Below, piece after piece: positions 26,613 through 36,554 of a DNA stretch of 64,000 nucleotides. A program made the position numbers and the translations under genes. Origin of the DNA: Desulfospira joergensenii DSM 10085 (GTDB lineage: Bacteria; Desulfobacterota; Desulfobacteria; Desulfobacterales; Desulfobacteraceae). Below the pieces are notes generated by a model. The model worked only from the letters and a program-made list of their open reading frames with translations, searched no databases and had not been told where the DNA came from. The number at the start of each line of letters is the position of its first letter. Positions within the stretch are counted from its first letter, which is position 1. Where the stretch lies: NCBI RefSeq assembly GCF_000420085.1, contig NZ_ATUG01000001.1:1116001-1180000 (forward strand), written 5' to 3'.

Positions 26613-28619
26613 ATGCAATCACTTTCTTTGTATGCTTTTTTTCATATCAATATTTGTTTTTCATCCATAGAAGTTGAACAAAGGAAAGAAGTCATAAGAA
26701 AGTGTTACTGGCCGCTTTTAAGATTAGCCCGGAAACTTGTTTTGCCCATTGGAATCGAACTGACAGGGTACACCTTGGAATCAATTGCAGAAATAGACTC
26801 TTCATGGGTGGATGAACTGCGAAATTTGATAAATGAAGGCGTTTGCGAGTTTATTGGCAGTGGGTACTCCCAAATCATTGGCCCTCTTGTGCCAGCTCAA
26901 GTCAATATAAAGAACTTAAGTATTGGCAATGACATATATAAAAAAATTTTAGGAACACACCCGACTGTAGCTCTTGTAAATGAACAAGCCTACTCTTCTG
27001 GTTTAATCCGACATTATCTGGACGCCGGATACAGAGCAATTGTTATGGAATGGGATAATCCTGCCCGTTCCAATCCTGAATGGGACCCTGACTGGCGATA
27101 TTATCCCCAATATGCATGCGACCAACATGGAAACAGGATCGCGTTGATATGGAACAACTCCATCTCTTTCCAGAAATTTCAAAGATATTCTCACAATGAA
27201 ATAGAATTGAATGAATATCTTAAATATCTTGCGACACATTTTTCAGATACCAGAAGAGTGTTTCCCTTATATGGGAATGATGTGGAAATCTTTGATTTCA
27301 GGCCCGGGCGTTTTCAGACCGAGGCGTTTCTGGGGGATATGAGTGAATGGGCAAGAATTGAAAATTTATTTAAAAAACTTGCTGACGACAGCCGGTTCGA
27401 ATTGATATTCCCAAGCGATGTATTGAAAATGTTAAAACACGCAAACGGGGGGAACTCCCTTCATCTTGAATCATCAGAATGCCCGACCCCGGTAAAGAAG
27501 CAGGGAAAATACAATATCACCCGCTGGGCCGTGACCGGCAGGGATGACTTGAGAATCAATACAACATGCTGGCGGATTTACAACGCTCTGGGGAAAAAAT
27601 CCCAGGCATCTATGAACGACTGGAAAGAGTTATGTTACCTGTGGAGCAGTGATTTTAGGACTCATATCACCCGGAAACGATGGGAAGCTTATTGTAAACG
27701 GTTGAAGGCTTTTGAAAAAAAATTCAAATCTAAAAAGACAGAACCGCCTCCAAGTGACTTCAGTCATTCCAACGAATTGCAATCCCCGAGCCTGAACACA
27801 GGAAAAATTGATCAACAGGGAAAATATTTAACCATTGAGACCGATTCCATCCGCATCCGTTTGAACTGCCGCCGGGGTCTGGCCATTGACAGTCTCTGGT
27901 TTAAAAATGTTTCCCAAAATCCCCTGATCGGGACCCTTCCGCACGGTTATTACGATGATATTTCCCTTGGGGCGGATTTTTATTCCGGCCACCTTATCTT
28001 TGAGACTCCTGGAAAACCCAAGGTAACGGACCTCAATCCTGTCAAGCCTTTGGTTTATGATACGGATGACGGCGCATCTATCGTCGTTTCCGTGAGAGTG
28101 CCGACGATAATGGGTGATGTCCATAAGCTTTACTCAATTTCAAAGAAAAAATCTGAGGTTAAATTGAGCTATCAGCTTGACTGGGATGACATCCCGATCG
28201 GTTCGTTGCGACTTGGACATATCACTCTGATTCCCTCTTCTTTTGATCGACATTCATTATTCTACAGGTCACATAACGGCGGGATGCAGCCAGAGACCTT
28301 TCCCCTAAAAGACCCTTTTGATCACGGATCAACCGTATCGTTCTTGGTTTCAGGGGCCAGTGCCGTGGGGATGACCGAAAAAAACATTGAAATTGGAGAC
28401 AACGGACTTTTTCTATCGCTCAGGGTTGATAAAGCCGCAGAGGCCCCAATCGGGATGTTAACCTATCGTATCGCCAAAGATAACTATTTTTACCGGTTGG
28501 CTCTTTCCATTTCTGAGATGGATGATACAAGCCGACTCAAATCACCCTGTGAAATGATAAACCCGACTATCCTGAGTCTGACATTATTTTCAGAGGCTTT
28601 TAATGTTAAAAGAGGATAG
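26613..28619 (+). CDS. GH57-like glycoside hydrolase/transferase family protein
   Basis: This 668-aa protein has an N-terminal GH57/38-type (beta/alpha)7 barrel: YAFFHINICFSSIE, PIGIELTGYTLESIAEI, CEFIGSGYSQIIGPLVP and VNEQAYSSGLIRHYLDAGYRAIVMEWDNP. A beta-rich C-terminal domain from about 400 looks like the sandwich of carbohydrate-active enzymes. Classical GH57 members act on alpha-glucans. Inside a glycosylation island it is more likely to trim or rearrange a surface glycan. I chose the ATG at 26613 because GGAGGA stands at correct spacing; the ATG at 26601 would place that site inside the gene. Confidence 0.72.
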   Translation: MQSLSLYAFFHINICFSSIEVEQRKEVIRKCYWPLLRLARKLVLPIGIELTGYTLESIAEIDSSWVDELRNLINEGVCEFIGSGYSQIIGPLVPAQVNIKNLSIGNDIYKKILGTHPTVALVNEQAYSSGLIRHYLDAGYRAIVMEWDNPARSNPEWDPDWRYYPQYACDQHGNRIALIWNNSISFQKFQRYSHNEIELNEYLKYLATHFSDTRRVFPLYGNDVEIFDFRPGRFQTEAFLGDMSEWARIENLFKKLADDSRFELIFPSDVLKMLKHANGGNSLHLESSECPTPVKKQGKYNITRWAVTGRDDLRINTTCWRIYNALGKKSQASMNDWKELCYLWSSDFRTHITRKRWEAYCKRLKAFEKKFKSKKTEPPPSDFSHSNELQSPSLNTGKIDQQGKYLTIETDSIRIRLNCRRGLAIDSLWFKNVSQNPLIGTLPHGYYDDISLGADFYSGHLIFETPGKPKVTDLNPVKPLVYDTDDGASIVVSVRVPTIMGDVHKLYSISKKKSEVKLSYQLDWDDIPIGSLRLGHITLIPSSFDRHSLFYRSHNGGMQPETFPLKDPFDHGSTVSFLVSGASAVGMTEKNIEIGDNGLFLSLRVDKAAEAPIGMLTYRIAKDNYFYRLALSISEMDDTSRLKSPCEMINPTILSLTLFSEAFNVKRG

Positions 28620-28722
28620 GCACCATTTTTACGCAAATCAAAAGAGAGCTTTTAAGTCTGGCGAGAGATAAAATACATACAGGCTTTTTTCTTTTATAAG
28701 ATCCTTATAAACGGAGCTATTT

Positions 28723-30012
28723 ATGAAAATTTCTATTTTTACAGTAGGCTATAAAAGTGATGAAATCTGGAAACATCAATTCCCATTAGGTGTTGGTTAT
28801 CTATCCGCCCATTTAAAAAAAGTGTTTCAAGATGAAGTCGACATCAGAATGATGGCAAAAGAAGAGGAGATTTATGAACACCATCCGGATCTGCTAATGC
28901 TAAGTTCCACAACCCAGGTAATAGATATTGCAGAAAGAATAGCACAGAAGGTAAAGGAAAAGCTGTCCATTCCGGTAATCCTCGGAGGGACTCATATCAG
29001 CGCCGCCCCTCAAACGCTTATGGATTCCGTTGATATCGGGGTTATGTGTGAGGGTGAATTTATCGCGGAAAATCTGGTAAGGATCTATATGAACGACGGG
29101 GAATACCGCCACGACAACCTGACCGGAGTTAAAGGGATCTGCTATCACCATATCAATCAAATCCTGGTAAATGAGAAGCAACCCTATATCAAGGATATTG
29201 ACGCTCTGTCGTTCCCTGACAGAAATATTGGAAAGAAAGCAAGAAATGTATACCTGTATACCTCCCGGGGGTGCCCGTATAAATGCATATTTTGTGCATC
29301 CCAGAACATGTGGGGAAATGTCAGATTTCACTCTGCCGAAAGAGTGATCAGCGAAATCGAGTTTTTGGTAGATGAGTATCAGGCTCAAAGCATCCTCATT
29401 CTTGATGACCTCTTCTTTGCGAATAAAAAAAGGTTTTATGCAATTGCCGAAGCTGTTGTGAACAGGAAAATAAACGAAAAGATAAAATTTGAAGCCTTTA
29501 TTCGATCGAACCTGGTAAGCGAAGAACTTATAAAAAAAGCCAAGGGAATGGGGATCAACACTCTAAAATTCGGTGCTGAAACCGGTTCCGACTCGTTGTT
29601 GAAAAAATTAAAAGGGGACCTGATTTCCGTGAAAGATCACCAGAAACTTATAGACCTGTGCAGCAAATATCATATAGAATGCTATGCGCCATTTATTTTC
29701 GGAACCCCGGGTGAAACAAAGGCCGATATTCTGATGACAAGAGATTTTATTTTAAAAAATAAAGGCCAGCTAACCGTTCATGGATTTTACCATATGACAC
29801 CCTATCCCGGCACATCTTTATGGCAGTACGCTCAAGAACAAATGCTTTTACCCGATAAAATAGATTGGAAAGATATGACCATGGATTTTTTGAATGATAA
29901 ATTTGATTGGGATAAGATCATATATTTAAATGAAAAATGCATCCCCCTATATGAATTTAAAGAAATGATTGACCAACTGAAAATTGATCTGGAGTTTCGA
30001 TCCAAAGAATAG
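28723..30012 (+). CDS. B12-binding-domain radical SAM protein
   Basis: This 429-aa protein has an N-terminal cobalamin-binding-like Rossmann domain (VGYLSAHLKKVF; PVILGGTHISAAP; DIGVMCEGE) and a radical SAM core with the cluster motif CPYKCIFC (TSRGCPYKCIFCAS). Further core strands include LKFGAETGSDSLLKKL and PFIFGTPGETKADI. Members often methylate unactivated carbons or rearrange carbon skeletons. In this operon it may build an unusual sugar or acyl group. The neighbours are the GH57 protein upstream and a zinc-ribbon methyltransferase eight bases downstream. The substrate is unknown. Confidence 0.88.
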   Translation: MKISIFTVGYKSDEIWKHQFPLGVGYLSAHLKKVFQDEVDIRMMAKEEEIYEHHPDLLMLSSTTQVIDIAERIAQKVKEKLSIPVILGGTHISAAPQTLMDSVDIGVMCEGEFIAENLVRIYMNDGEYRHDNLTGVKGICYHHINQILVNEKQPYIKDIDALSFPDRNIGKKARNVYLYTSRGCPYKCIFCASQNMWGNVRFHSAERVISEIEFLVDEYQAQSILILDDLFFANKKRFYAIAEAVVNRKINEKIKFEAFIRSNLVSEELIKKAKGMGINTLKFGAETGSDSLLKKLKGDLISVKDHQKLIDLCSKYHIECYAPFIFGTPGETKADILMTRDFILKNKGQLTVHGFYHMTPYPGTSLWQYAQEQMLLPDKIDWKDMTMDFLNDKFDWDKIIYLNEKCIPLYEFKEMIDQLKIDLEFRSKE

Positions 30013-30020
30013 AGACTTTT

Positions 30021-31166
30021 ATGGATAAAATGATTGAAGAATGTTGCATATGCGGGGGGCAGGATTTTAAACTAATTTTCCGGGAGACCAAAAAAATTTC
30101 CGGGGGAACCTATGTTTTCAATAATGTGATCTGCATGTACTGCGGTCTGATCTTTATCAATCCCCGGGTAGGAATATTTCATCATGCAGACTATTACAAA
30201 CATAAAGGAATTTTTCATTTAGAGGGTGAAAAAGGAAGGTTTCATAAAATCAATTTGAATCGAATCGAGTTTATCAATAAATATAAAAATAGGTTTAAAA
30301 AACATACCTTGCTGGATGTCGGCTGTTCCTCCGGGGAGTTCTTAACCATCGCAAATCAGTTTGGATGGGAGGTTGAGGGCATTGAGGTAACCGATTTTTA
30401 CAATTCCTCGCTACAGAGAAAAGGGTTTGTTGTTTATAATCAGCCGTTAAAATTTTTACCGAAACACAAGAGATACAGCCTGATTGCATATTGCGCTGTC
30501 TTAGAGCATCTGGAAAATCCGATTGAAGAAATGCAGTCTGCCTGTGATCATCTAACAGAAGACGGTCTGCTCTTTATTGAAGTACCGAATGCTGAATTTC
30601 CCACAGATTATTTCTATACGCCCGAGCATATCTTCAATTACACTATTCCCAGTATGGATAATCTGCTGGCCAAAGTGGGGATGGAGATTAAAGAAGTCAA
30701 TGAGAACACCAGAGGCAAATATGTGCTCCAGGTATTGGCCAAAAAAAGCAGCCGTAAAAGACCCGTAAGCAAGATAAGTGCTCAATATCTGGAATCCCTG
30801 ATAAAATCCTCAGAAAAAAATTCCGCTGACCAGAACCAAATGAAAGAAAAAATCATCTGCAGGCTGGAAACTATTTTTGAAAAAAATAAGGGGAAAAGTA
30901 TTTTCCTCTACGGAGCCGGCCAGCATGCGAACGATTTACTGGGACTGCATCCCCGGACATTAGACCGGATTGAAGGCTTCTTTGATTCTGATCCTAAAAG
31001 TATCGATAAAACCCTGTTTGGAAAACCCATCTACCATAAAACAAACTTGAGAGAAATATCCCCTGATGTGATTATTATATCCTCTTTTGCGTTTGAAGAT
31101 GAGATCTACAACAACTTAAAAGAAATATATGACATCGATAAGGTATTTAAATTATATGAAAATTGA
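30021..31166 (+). CDS. Zinc-ribbon class I methyltransferase (sugar C-methyltransferase-like)
   Basis: This 381-aa protein has an N-terminal zinc ribbon (CCICGG ... CMYCGLIFINPR), a SAM-binding domain (LLDVGCSSGEFLTIA, about 97-111; YCAVLEHLENP) and a C-terminal Rossmann-like region (FLYGAGQHANDLL) as in NDP-sugar C-methyltransferases. It belongs to the same family as the protein at 36875-37927. It overlaps the start of the transketolase gene by 11 bases, so it is in the same operon. It probably methylates a sugar or its acyl substituent. Confidence 0.8.
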   Translation: MDKMIEECCICGGQDFKLIFRETKKISGGTYVFNNVICMYCGLIFINPRVGIFHHADYYKHKGIFHLEGEKGRFHKINLNRIEFINKYKNRFKKHTLLDVGCSSGEFLTIANQFGWEVEGIEVTDFYNSSLQRKGFVVYNQPLKFLPKHKRYSLIAYCAVLEHLENPIEEMQSACDHLTEDGLLFIEVPNAEFPTDYFYTPEHIFNYTIPSMDNLLAKVGMEIKEVNENTRGKYVLQVLAKKSSRKRPVSKISAQYLESLIKSSEKNSADQNQMKEKIICRLETIFEKNKGKSIFLYGAGQHANDLLGLHPRTLDRIEGFFDSDPKSIDKTLFGKPIYHKTNLREISPDVIIISSFAFEDEIYNNLKEIYDIDKVFKLYEN

Positions 31167-31974
31167 TCTTTTAAAAAAAAAGTCAGCACAGATCAGGAAG
31201 GATCTGCTACAGATGGTCTGTGCCGCCGGAACAGGCCATCCCGGCGGAAGCCTGTCCATTACCGATCTGCTTGTATATTTATACTACCATGAAATGAATT
31301 ATGACCCCGGACAACCCCAGTGGGAAGAGCGTGACCGCCTGATTTTGTCAAAAGGCCACTCCGCCCCTGCCCTGTTTGCCATATTGATCGATCTGGGGGT
31401 TGTTTCTAAAAAAAAGTTTCATACATTGAGAAAAATAGGCTCCGACCTGCAGGGACATCCTGTTTTGGGAAAAACTCCTGGTGTGGACATGACGGCAGGC
31501 TCTCTTGGAATGGGGCTGTCTGCCGGAGTAGGGATGGCTTTGAGTGCCAGATACACGGGGATGAGTTATAAAACGTATACCATACTCGGTGACGGAGAGT
31601 TGAATGAGGGACAGGTATGGGAAGCGGCCATGTCAGCCGCACACCATAAGCTGGATAACCTGATTGCCATTGTAGACTATAATAAACTTCAGATTATGGG
31701 AAGCAACGACGAGGTTATGGGATTGAACAGTCTGGCCGCCAAATGGTCCTCTTTTAACTGGAATGTTGTTTCCTGTGATGGGCATAATTTTATTTCCATG
31801 GAGACTGCGTTTACTGAAATTAAAAATATAAAAAACAAGCCAAGCGTCATCATTGCGGACACCATAAAGGGAAAAGGCGTTTCATATATGGAAAATCAGG
31901 CGAATTGGCATGGAAGCAATGTGCCCAGCCAGGAAGAACTGCAAAGGGCAATAAAGGATATTGACGGCCAATGA
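31156..31974 (+). CDS. Transketolase, N-terminal (thiamine diphosphate) subunit
   Basis: Split transketolases carry the two halves on separate genes. This 272-aa half has GTGHPGGSLSITDLLVYLYY and the thiamine diphosphate motif GDGELNEGQVWEAAMSAAHHKLDNLIAIVDYNKLQ. I start it at the ATG at 31156 (MKIDLLKKKSAQIRKDLL), which matches the family; a TTG/ATG further upstream is inside the previous gene. It overlaps the C-terminal subunit by four bases (ATGA). Within a glycan island it probably moves a two-carbon unit to form a special sugar precursor rather than serving central metabolism. Confidence 0.92.
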   Translation: MKIDLLKKKSAQIRKDLLQMVCAAGTGHPGGSLSITDLLVYLYYHEMNYDPGQPQWEERDRLILSKGHSAPALFAILIDLGVVSKKKFHTLRKIGSDLQGHPVLGKTPGVDMTAGSLGMGLSAGVGMALSARYTGMSYKTYTILGDGELNEGQVWEAAMSAAHHKLDNLIAIVDYNKLQIMGSNDEVMGLNSLAAKWSSFNWNVVSCDGHNFISMETAFTEIKNIKNKPSVIIADTIKGKGVSYMENQANWHGSNVPSQEELQRAIKDIDGQ

Positions 31975-32891
31975 TGTCGACAAGAGAAAGCTTCGGAATC
32001 GAATTGGTAAACTGCGGCAAAAATGATAATAACTTTGTTGTTTTTGACGCGGATGTGGCCGGTGCAACCTGCACCGATCTTTTTGCTAAAAAATTTCCAA
32101 AAAGATTCTTCCAGTTTGGTGTTGCCGAACAGAACATGGTCGGAGCGGCTGCGGGTTTTGCATCCACAGGCATCCCTGTTGTTGCAGCGACCTTTGGAGT
32201 CTTCCTGAGCATGAGGGCGATTGAGCAGTACAGGACCCTTATCGCTTACAGCAATCTTCCCGTTGTTCTTATCGGGAGCCACTCCGGTGCGGACGCAGGA
32301 CCTGACGGTGTTACCCATCAGGCCATTGAAGATATAGCCATTTTTAGATCCATACCCAATACAATTGTTTTGCAGCCTGCGGATGAAAGGGAGATGAAAT
32401 ATTTACTGGCAGAGGCCATTTCCTTAAAAAAACCTGTTTATATGAGAACGATCCGTTCAAAAACAGAAACCCTCTCCGGCAGGAACAGCAGAATCGGCCA
32501 GGGGCAAGTGCTGAAAAAAGGCAAAGATTTAACCATTGTTGCCAGTGGGATCATGGTCCAAAGAGCCATGGAGGCAGCCAATATTCTGGGCAAAAAAAAT
32601 ATCGATATTGAGGTGATTAATATCTCTACCATTAAACCCATTGACAAGGAATTAATTCTTGCTTCGATTAAAAAAACTAACCGGGTAATCACTGCGGAAG
32701 ATCATAATGTAATCAATGGGCTTGGAGCCGCCGTTTCTGAAACTGTTACAAGCCAATACCCGGTTAAGCAATACAGGATCGGTATTAATGACAGATTTAC
32801 GGAATCAGGGGATCCAAATGACCTGGCCGCCAAGTATGAACTGGATGTAAAGGCGATTGTTTCAATGATCAATCAAATGGTTAAGGAGTAA
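31971..32891 (+). CDS. Transketolase, C-terminal (pyrimidine-binding) subunit
   Basis: This 306-aa partner of the preceding gene has the pyrimidine-binding domain (FFQFGVAEQNMVGAAAGFASTG, with the conserved Glu) and the C-terminal domain (VINISTIKPIDKELILASIKKTNRVITAEDHNVINGLG). GPDGVTHQAIEDIA is the usual active-site loop. Together the two form one complete transketolase. It is followed two bases on by an SDR gene, a spacing typical of one operon. Confidence 0.92.
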   Translation: MMSTRESFGIELVNCGKNDNNFVVFDADVAGATCTDLFAKKFPKRFFQFGVAEQNMVGAAAGFASTGIPVVAATFGVFLSMRAIEQYRTLIAYSNLPVVLIGSHSGADAGPDGVTHQAIEDIAIFRSIPNTIVLQPADEREMKYLLAEAISLKKPVYMRTIRSKTETLSGRNSRIGQGQVLKKGKDLTIVASGIMVQRAMEAANILGKKNIDIEVINISTIKPIDKELILASIKKTNRVITAEDHNVINGLGAAVSETVTSQYPVKQYRIGINDRFTESGDPNDLAAKYELDVKAIVSMINQMVKE

Positions 32892-32893
32892 TC

Positions 32894-33643
32894 ATGGGCG
32901 TAAAAGAAAGAGTTGCATTAATTACAGGGGCATCAAGGGGTATTGGAAGAGGCCTTGCTGTTGGATTTGCCAGGGCAGGCGCCCAAGTTGTTGTCAATTA
33001 TCGGAAATCCAGAGAAGAGGCAGACAAAACGGTTAATCAAATCATTGACCAGGGCGGTCGGGCGATGGCCATCCAGGCGGACGTGTCTGAACGCAAGGAT
33101 GTCGTCAGGATGAAAAATGAGATTATGCATAATTTGGGTCGCCTGGATATTCTGGTCAACAATGCAGGGATGAACCGGCAGAATTTTTTCTGGGATATCA
33201 CCGATGAGGAATGGGATCTTCTGATGAAGGTGAATTTAAAATCCGTATTCATCTGCGCCCAGGAGTTTATGCCTGTTATGGCGGAAAACAACTGGGGAAG
33301 AATCATTAATATTGCCTCTGTTTCAGGGCAGTACGGCGGCCCCAAGACATTGCACTATGCAACCTCAAAAGCCGGAATTATCTCTTTGACCCAAGGTCTT
33401 TCCAGATATGGAGCCAAAGATAATATCCTGGTCAATGCCATTGCCCCGGGGATCATTAAAACAGATATGACCAAAAAAGAACTTGAGGGGCCGATGGGGA
33501 AAACACTGGTGGAGGGGACCCTGGTTAAAAAACCAGGGGAAATCAATGATGTCCTCCAGGCTTGCCTTCACCTTGCATCAGATGAACAGAATTATATAAC
33601 CGGGCACACATTGAACGTGAACGGGGGGATATATTTAGGATAA
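32894..33643 (+). CDS. Short-chain dehydrogenase/reductase (FabG-like)
   Basis: This 249-aa classical SDR has the cofactor motif TGASRGIGRGLA, the NNAG motif, the catalytic Ser-Tyr-Lys (ASVSGQYGG ... YATSK) and the PG motif region (NAIAPGIIKTDM). It looks like a 3-oxoacyl-ACP reductase, but its position between transketolase and ATP-grasp genes suggests reduction of the keto product of the transketolase. Its stop shares bases with the next ATG (TAATG). Confidence 0.9.
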   Translation: MGVKERVALITGASRGIGRGLAVGFARAGAQVVVNYRKSREEADKTVNQIIDQGGRAMAIQADVSERKDVVRMKNEIMHNLGRLDILVNNAGMNRQNFFWDITDEEWDLLMKVNLKSVFICAQEFMPVMAENNWGRIINIASVSGQYGGPKTLHYATSKAGIISLTQGLSRYGAKDNILVNAIAPGIIKTDMTKKELEGPMGKTLVEGTLVKKPGEINDVLQACLHLASDEQNYITGHTLNVNGGIYLG

Positions 33644-34845
33644 TGGCTTGTGACGATAAATACCTGATCGTCTTAGGTGCAGGCCCGGACCAGGTTCCCG
33701 CCTATGTTGAGGCAAAAAAGCTGGGCATCAAAACGATTGCAGTGGATTACAACCCCAAGTCTGTGGCGTTCACGAATGCAGATATTTCCCTGATCGCCAG
33801 TGTAAAGGATAGGGAAGAGACCATAAAGGCCCTGAAAAATCTCAATCAGGAGTATTGCGGCGTACTCACCCTGGGAGTGGAAATATCCCCTGTTGTTGCC
33901 GCGATTGCAAAGGAATTCGGATTGAACGGCGTTTCAGAAAAAACCGCCTATCTAACCACAAATAAATGTGCCCGCTACGAGATGCTGGCAGATACCGGTG
34001 TATTGATTCCCAAATTTCAGATCGTGAAAGATATGGCTTCGATTGGCATGGACTACCCCTTTGTCATTAAGCCAAGCGATAATTCTGCTTCACGGGGCGT
34101 CCGGTTCATTGCAAATGAAAAGGATCTGAAATCATCCTTTGAAGATGCCAGGCGATTGTCAACAGACGGCATGGCCTTAATCGAAGAATATCTGGACGGG
34201 GCCCAGATCAGCATTGAAGGATTGATGGTCAACAACAAATTGCATTGCACCGCATATGGGGATAGAAATTATGACAGAAATCCTGATTTTTATCCTTTTT
34301 TTGTTGAAGACGGCGGAGACAGTCCTTCCAAGTATGATGAGTTCAAGGACCAGGCAATCCAAGCCTTTGAAAAAGCGGCTCAAATTCTCGGGATAGAAAA
34401 CGGCCCCACCAAAGGAGATCTGATCCTTCATGACAATAAGGTCTATGTGATAGAGGTGACTTCCCGTCTCAGCGGAGGCGGGTTCTGTACGCGGATCGTC
34501 TATAACCAGACCGGTGTCAATCTCGTCATTCCCACGATCAAGCAGGCCTGCGGTCTGCCTGTTGAAGATAAAGACTTCCTTCCTGACAGGAAAAAATATG
34601 TATCCTGCCGTTTCTTCTTTCACGAACCCGGTAAGATCGTGTCCATTCAAGGACTTGATAAAATTGAAGAGATGCCCGGGATTGTGGATTTCGTGATGCA
34701 ACGCCCCATCAAAATCGGGGATGTACTCGAGCCCGTGTCATATGCCAATCGTTTATTTTATGTAATTGCTGTTGCCGATGACAGAAAAACGGCAATAAAG
34801 TACAGTGAAGATGCCATTAACAGTGTAGAGATTACCGTTCAATAA
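33643..34845 (+). CDS. ATP-grasp ligase
   Basis: This 400-aa ATP-grasp enzyme of the PurK/CarB-like group has an N-terminal Rossmann domain (IVLGAGPDQVPAYVEAKKLG), the ATP-grasp core (PFVIKPSDNSASRGVRFI; LIEEYLDGAQISIEGLM) and the metal-binding end (KVYVIEVTSRLSGGGFCT). Such enzymes join a carboxylate to an amine or thiol through an acyl phosphate. A likely role is to attach an unusual acid, made by the preceding enzymes, to an amino sugar. That is inference. It is the last gene of the plus-strand operon. Confidence 0.87.
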   Translation: MACDDKYLIVLGAGPDQVPAYVEAKKLGIKTIAVDYNPKSVAFTNADISLIASVKDREETIKALKNLNQEYCGVLTLGVEISPVVAAIAKEFGLNGVSEKTAYLTTNKCARYEMLADTGVLIPKFQIVKDMASIGMDYPFVIKPSDNSASRGVRFIANEKDLKSSFEDARRLSTDGMALIEEYLDGAQISIEGLMVNNKLHCTAYGDRNYDRNPDFYPFFVEDGGDSPSKYDEFKDQAIQAFEKAAQILGIENGPTKGDLILHDNKVYVIEVTSRLSGGGFCTRIVYNQTGVNLVIPTIKQACGLPVEDKDFLPDRKKYVSCRFFFHEPGKIVSIQGLDKIEEMPGIVDFVMQRPIKIGDVLEPVSYANRLFYVIAVADDRKTAIKYSEDAINSVEITVQ

Positions 34846-35004
34846 AAGAATTTTAGATAATCTCTGTATCGTCACTCCCGAGGCTATCATGGCCTCAGAG
34901 CAAATAAAAGCAACTGCCAAGAAAGAGGGGGAAACTACAAGACATAGAATTCTCCATAACTGACAGGAAAAGCTCTATTGTCTGTCAAATGAAAGAGCCG
35001 TTGA

Positions 35005-35772
35005 TTACAAAGCTTCCTCTACAGAATCTGAGTTCAATTTCATTACAATTGCATGTCCGTTTAGATTATGTATGACGTATCTGTCATCAAATCCTCTGAG
35101 CTCATTAACATATTTGGTAATTCCGGAACATCCGAAAAAACCATAATCATCAAAAACCAGCAACCCTCCTACAACTAATCTACTCCAAACCCAATCAACT
35201 ATATCTCTTGCGGATTCATAAACATCGACATCTATATGACAGAAACAAAACACTTCGTTTTTGATCTTATGAGCAGTATCTTCCGGGAAAATACCCTCCA
35301 GGATCTCATAGTTATTGCAATGTAGATCTTCGGAAAGCAATTTTTTTACTATACCAACAGATGTATCTCTATGTTCCCCTCCTTTATATGAAGAATCTTT
35401 TGCCCCGGCTTTAACCACACCTTGAAATGTGTCGGCACAATATACTTTTTTATCCGGTGATAATTTTGAGGTTCTGCTGCAAAAAATTGCAGAGGTGCCT
35501 CCCCGCCATACCCCTATTTCTAAAACGTTTCCATTTAATCTTATACACTGAGAAATAAGCTGCCATAATTCATAGCATCTATATATATCAACAAGGGTGT
35601 TCCTTTTAATTTTTTCATAGAGTTCTTGAAACTCATTATCTATCAACCATGGTGAATAATGAGCCCTTGGAATCACATATCCGTATCCAGGAGTCTTTTT
35701 TCGTGGTCGTTTTAATAGGGTATGGCCAAGGCGTTTTGATACAAAATTAAGTACGTTATAGTCTATATTCAA
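35005..35772 (-). CDS. TylF/macrocin-type O-methyltransferase
   Basis: This 255-aa SAM methyltransferase of the TylF family has VLEIGVWRGGTSAIF as the SAM motif, CADTFQGV, and the acidic block CHIDVDVYESARDIVDWVWSRL followed by GGLLVFDDYGFFGCSG. TylF enzymes methylate sugar hydroxyls. The start is inferred as the TTG at 35772 (NIDYNVLNF follows), with GAGGGGGG about seven bases upstream; an upstream TTG at 35793 has no such site. It faces away from the main operon, across 159 bases without a supported gene. Confidence 0.85.
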   Translation of the reverse strand: MNIDYNVLNFVSKRLGHTLLKRPRKKTPGYGYVIPRAHYSPWLIDNEFQELYEKIKRNTLVDIYRCYELWQLISQCIRLNGNVLEIGVWRGGTSAIFCSRTSKLSPDKKVYCADTFQGVVKAGAKDSSYKGGEHRDTSVGIVKKLLSEDLHCNNYEILEGIFPEDTAHKIKNEVFCFCHIDVDVYESARDIVDWVWSRLVVGGLLVFDDYGFFGCSGITKYVNELRGFDDRYVIHNLNGHAIVMKLNSDSVEEAL

Positions 35773-35793
35773 AATCCCCCCCTCAAGTAACAA

Positions 35794-36554
35794 ATAGTTT
35801 CTATTAGAACTTATCCCCGTAGCCTATAGGCAATTCGTCTCCCACAAATTTGTTTCTGCTCCGGTCAAAGAGTCCTCCGAAAAACCCTCAAAGATGCTCC
35901 TGGGTTTCGTATAGATCGTCGCCGGGATTTCCAAAGCTGATATCGTCGTCCTCATCATTGATCCCTGCAAAGCCCCCTGGTCCTAAGTATCTGCGTAGAT
36001 ATGCCTGGTGATGCCCGGATAATGCAGGCCAAAGGGTATGTCGCCGTCCCTGATGCAAACGGAGATCATTTCCTTTTCTACGGGGTTGTTCTTCCTGCAG
36101 ATGACCTCTTCCGTATGCTTTTATCCAAAATTTCCCCAGGATCCTGCACTGCCTGGGAGAATCAAAAGGATTCCTGGCCAGATCATTGGCAGAACAATAA
36201 CCTTATTTGCCTGTTTCCCAGACATACAGCCCTCCCTTATAGTGAGAGTCGTACTTTCATTCGCAGCCAAGAAATTCAAAAAACCAAAGGCCTAAATGAA
36301 TTGAGAAACCGGGTTACCGGGTTTATCTCCGGACAATATCTTTCAGTTTGTTTCAAATTCAGAATCCGATCAGGAGGAATAGAAATGAGTTGTTTCGCTT
36401 TATCAACCGAGTAGGAACATCAAATCGACTCTGTAATAGAACGGTATGTATCACAGGTAGCAAGGGGATTCAATTAAAAGCCGTCCTCCAAATGCCTTGA
36501 GAGTATGATTGCACATTCGAGTTGTAACATGTTGAGAAGACATTCGGCATAATA
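35794..36554. other. Gene-poor, decayed junction
   Basis: No intact gene is supported. Short minus-strand frames with protein-like composition (for example SALEIPATIYTKPRSIFEGF near 35870-35930, and EEVICRKNNPVEKEMISVCI near 36040-36110) are broken by stops and look like remnants of one or more genes. The longest plus frame (36001-36414) has no recognisable family and probably is not real. With the adjacent IS3 fragment, this marks a scar inside the island. Confidence 0.4.

Noticed and set aside
36001-36414. Plus-strand 137-codon frame in the decayed junction
   Set aside because: No family, no ribosome site, and the minus strand shows protein-like fragments broken by stops over the same stretch.
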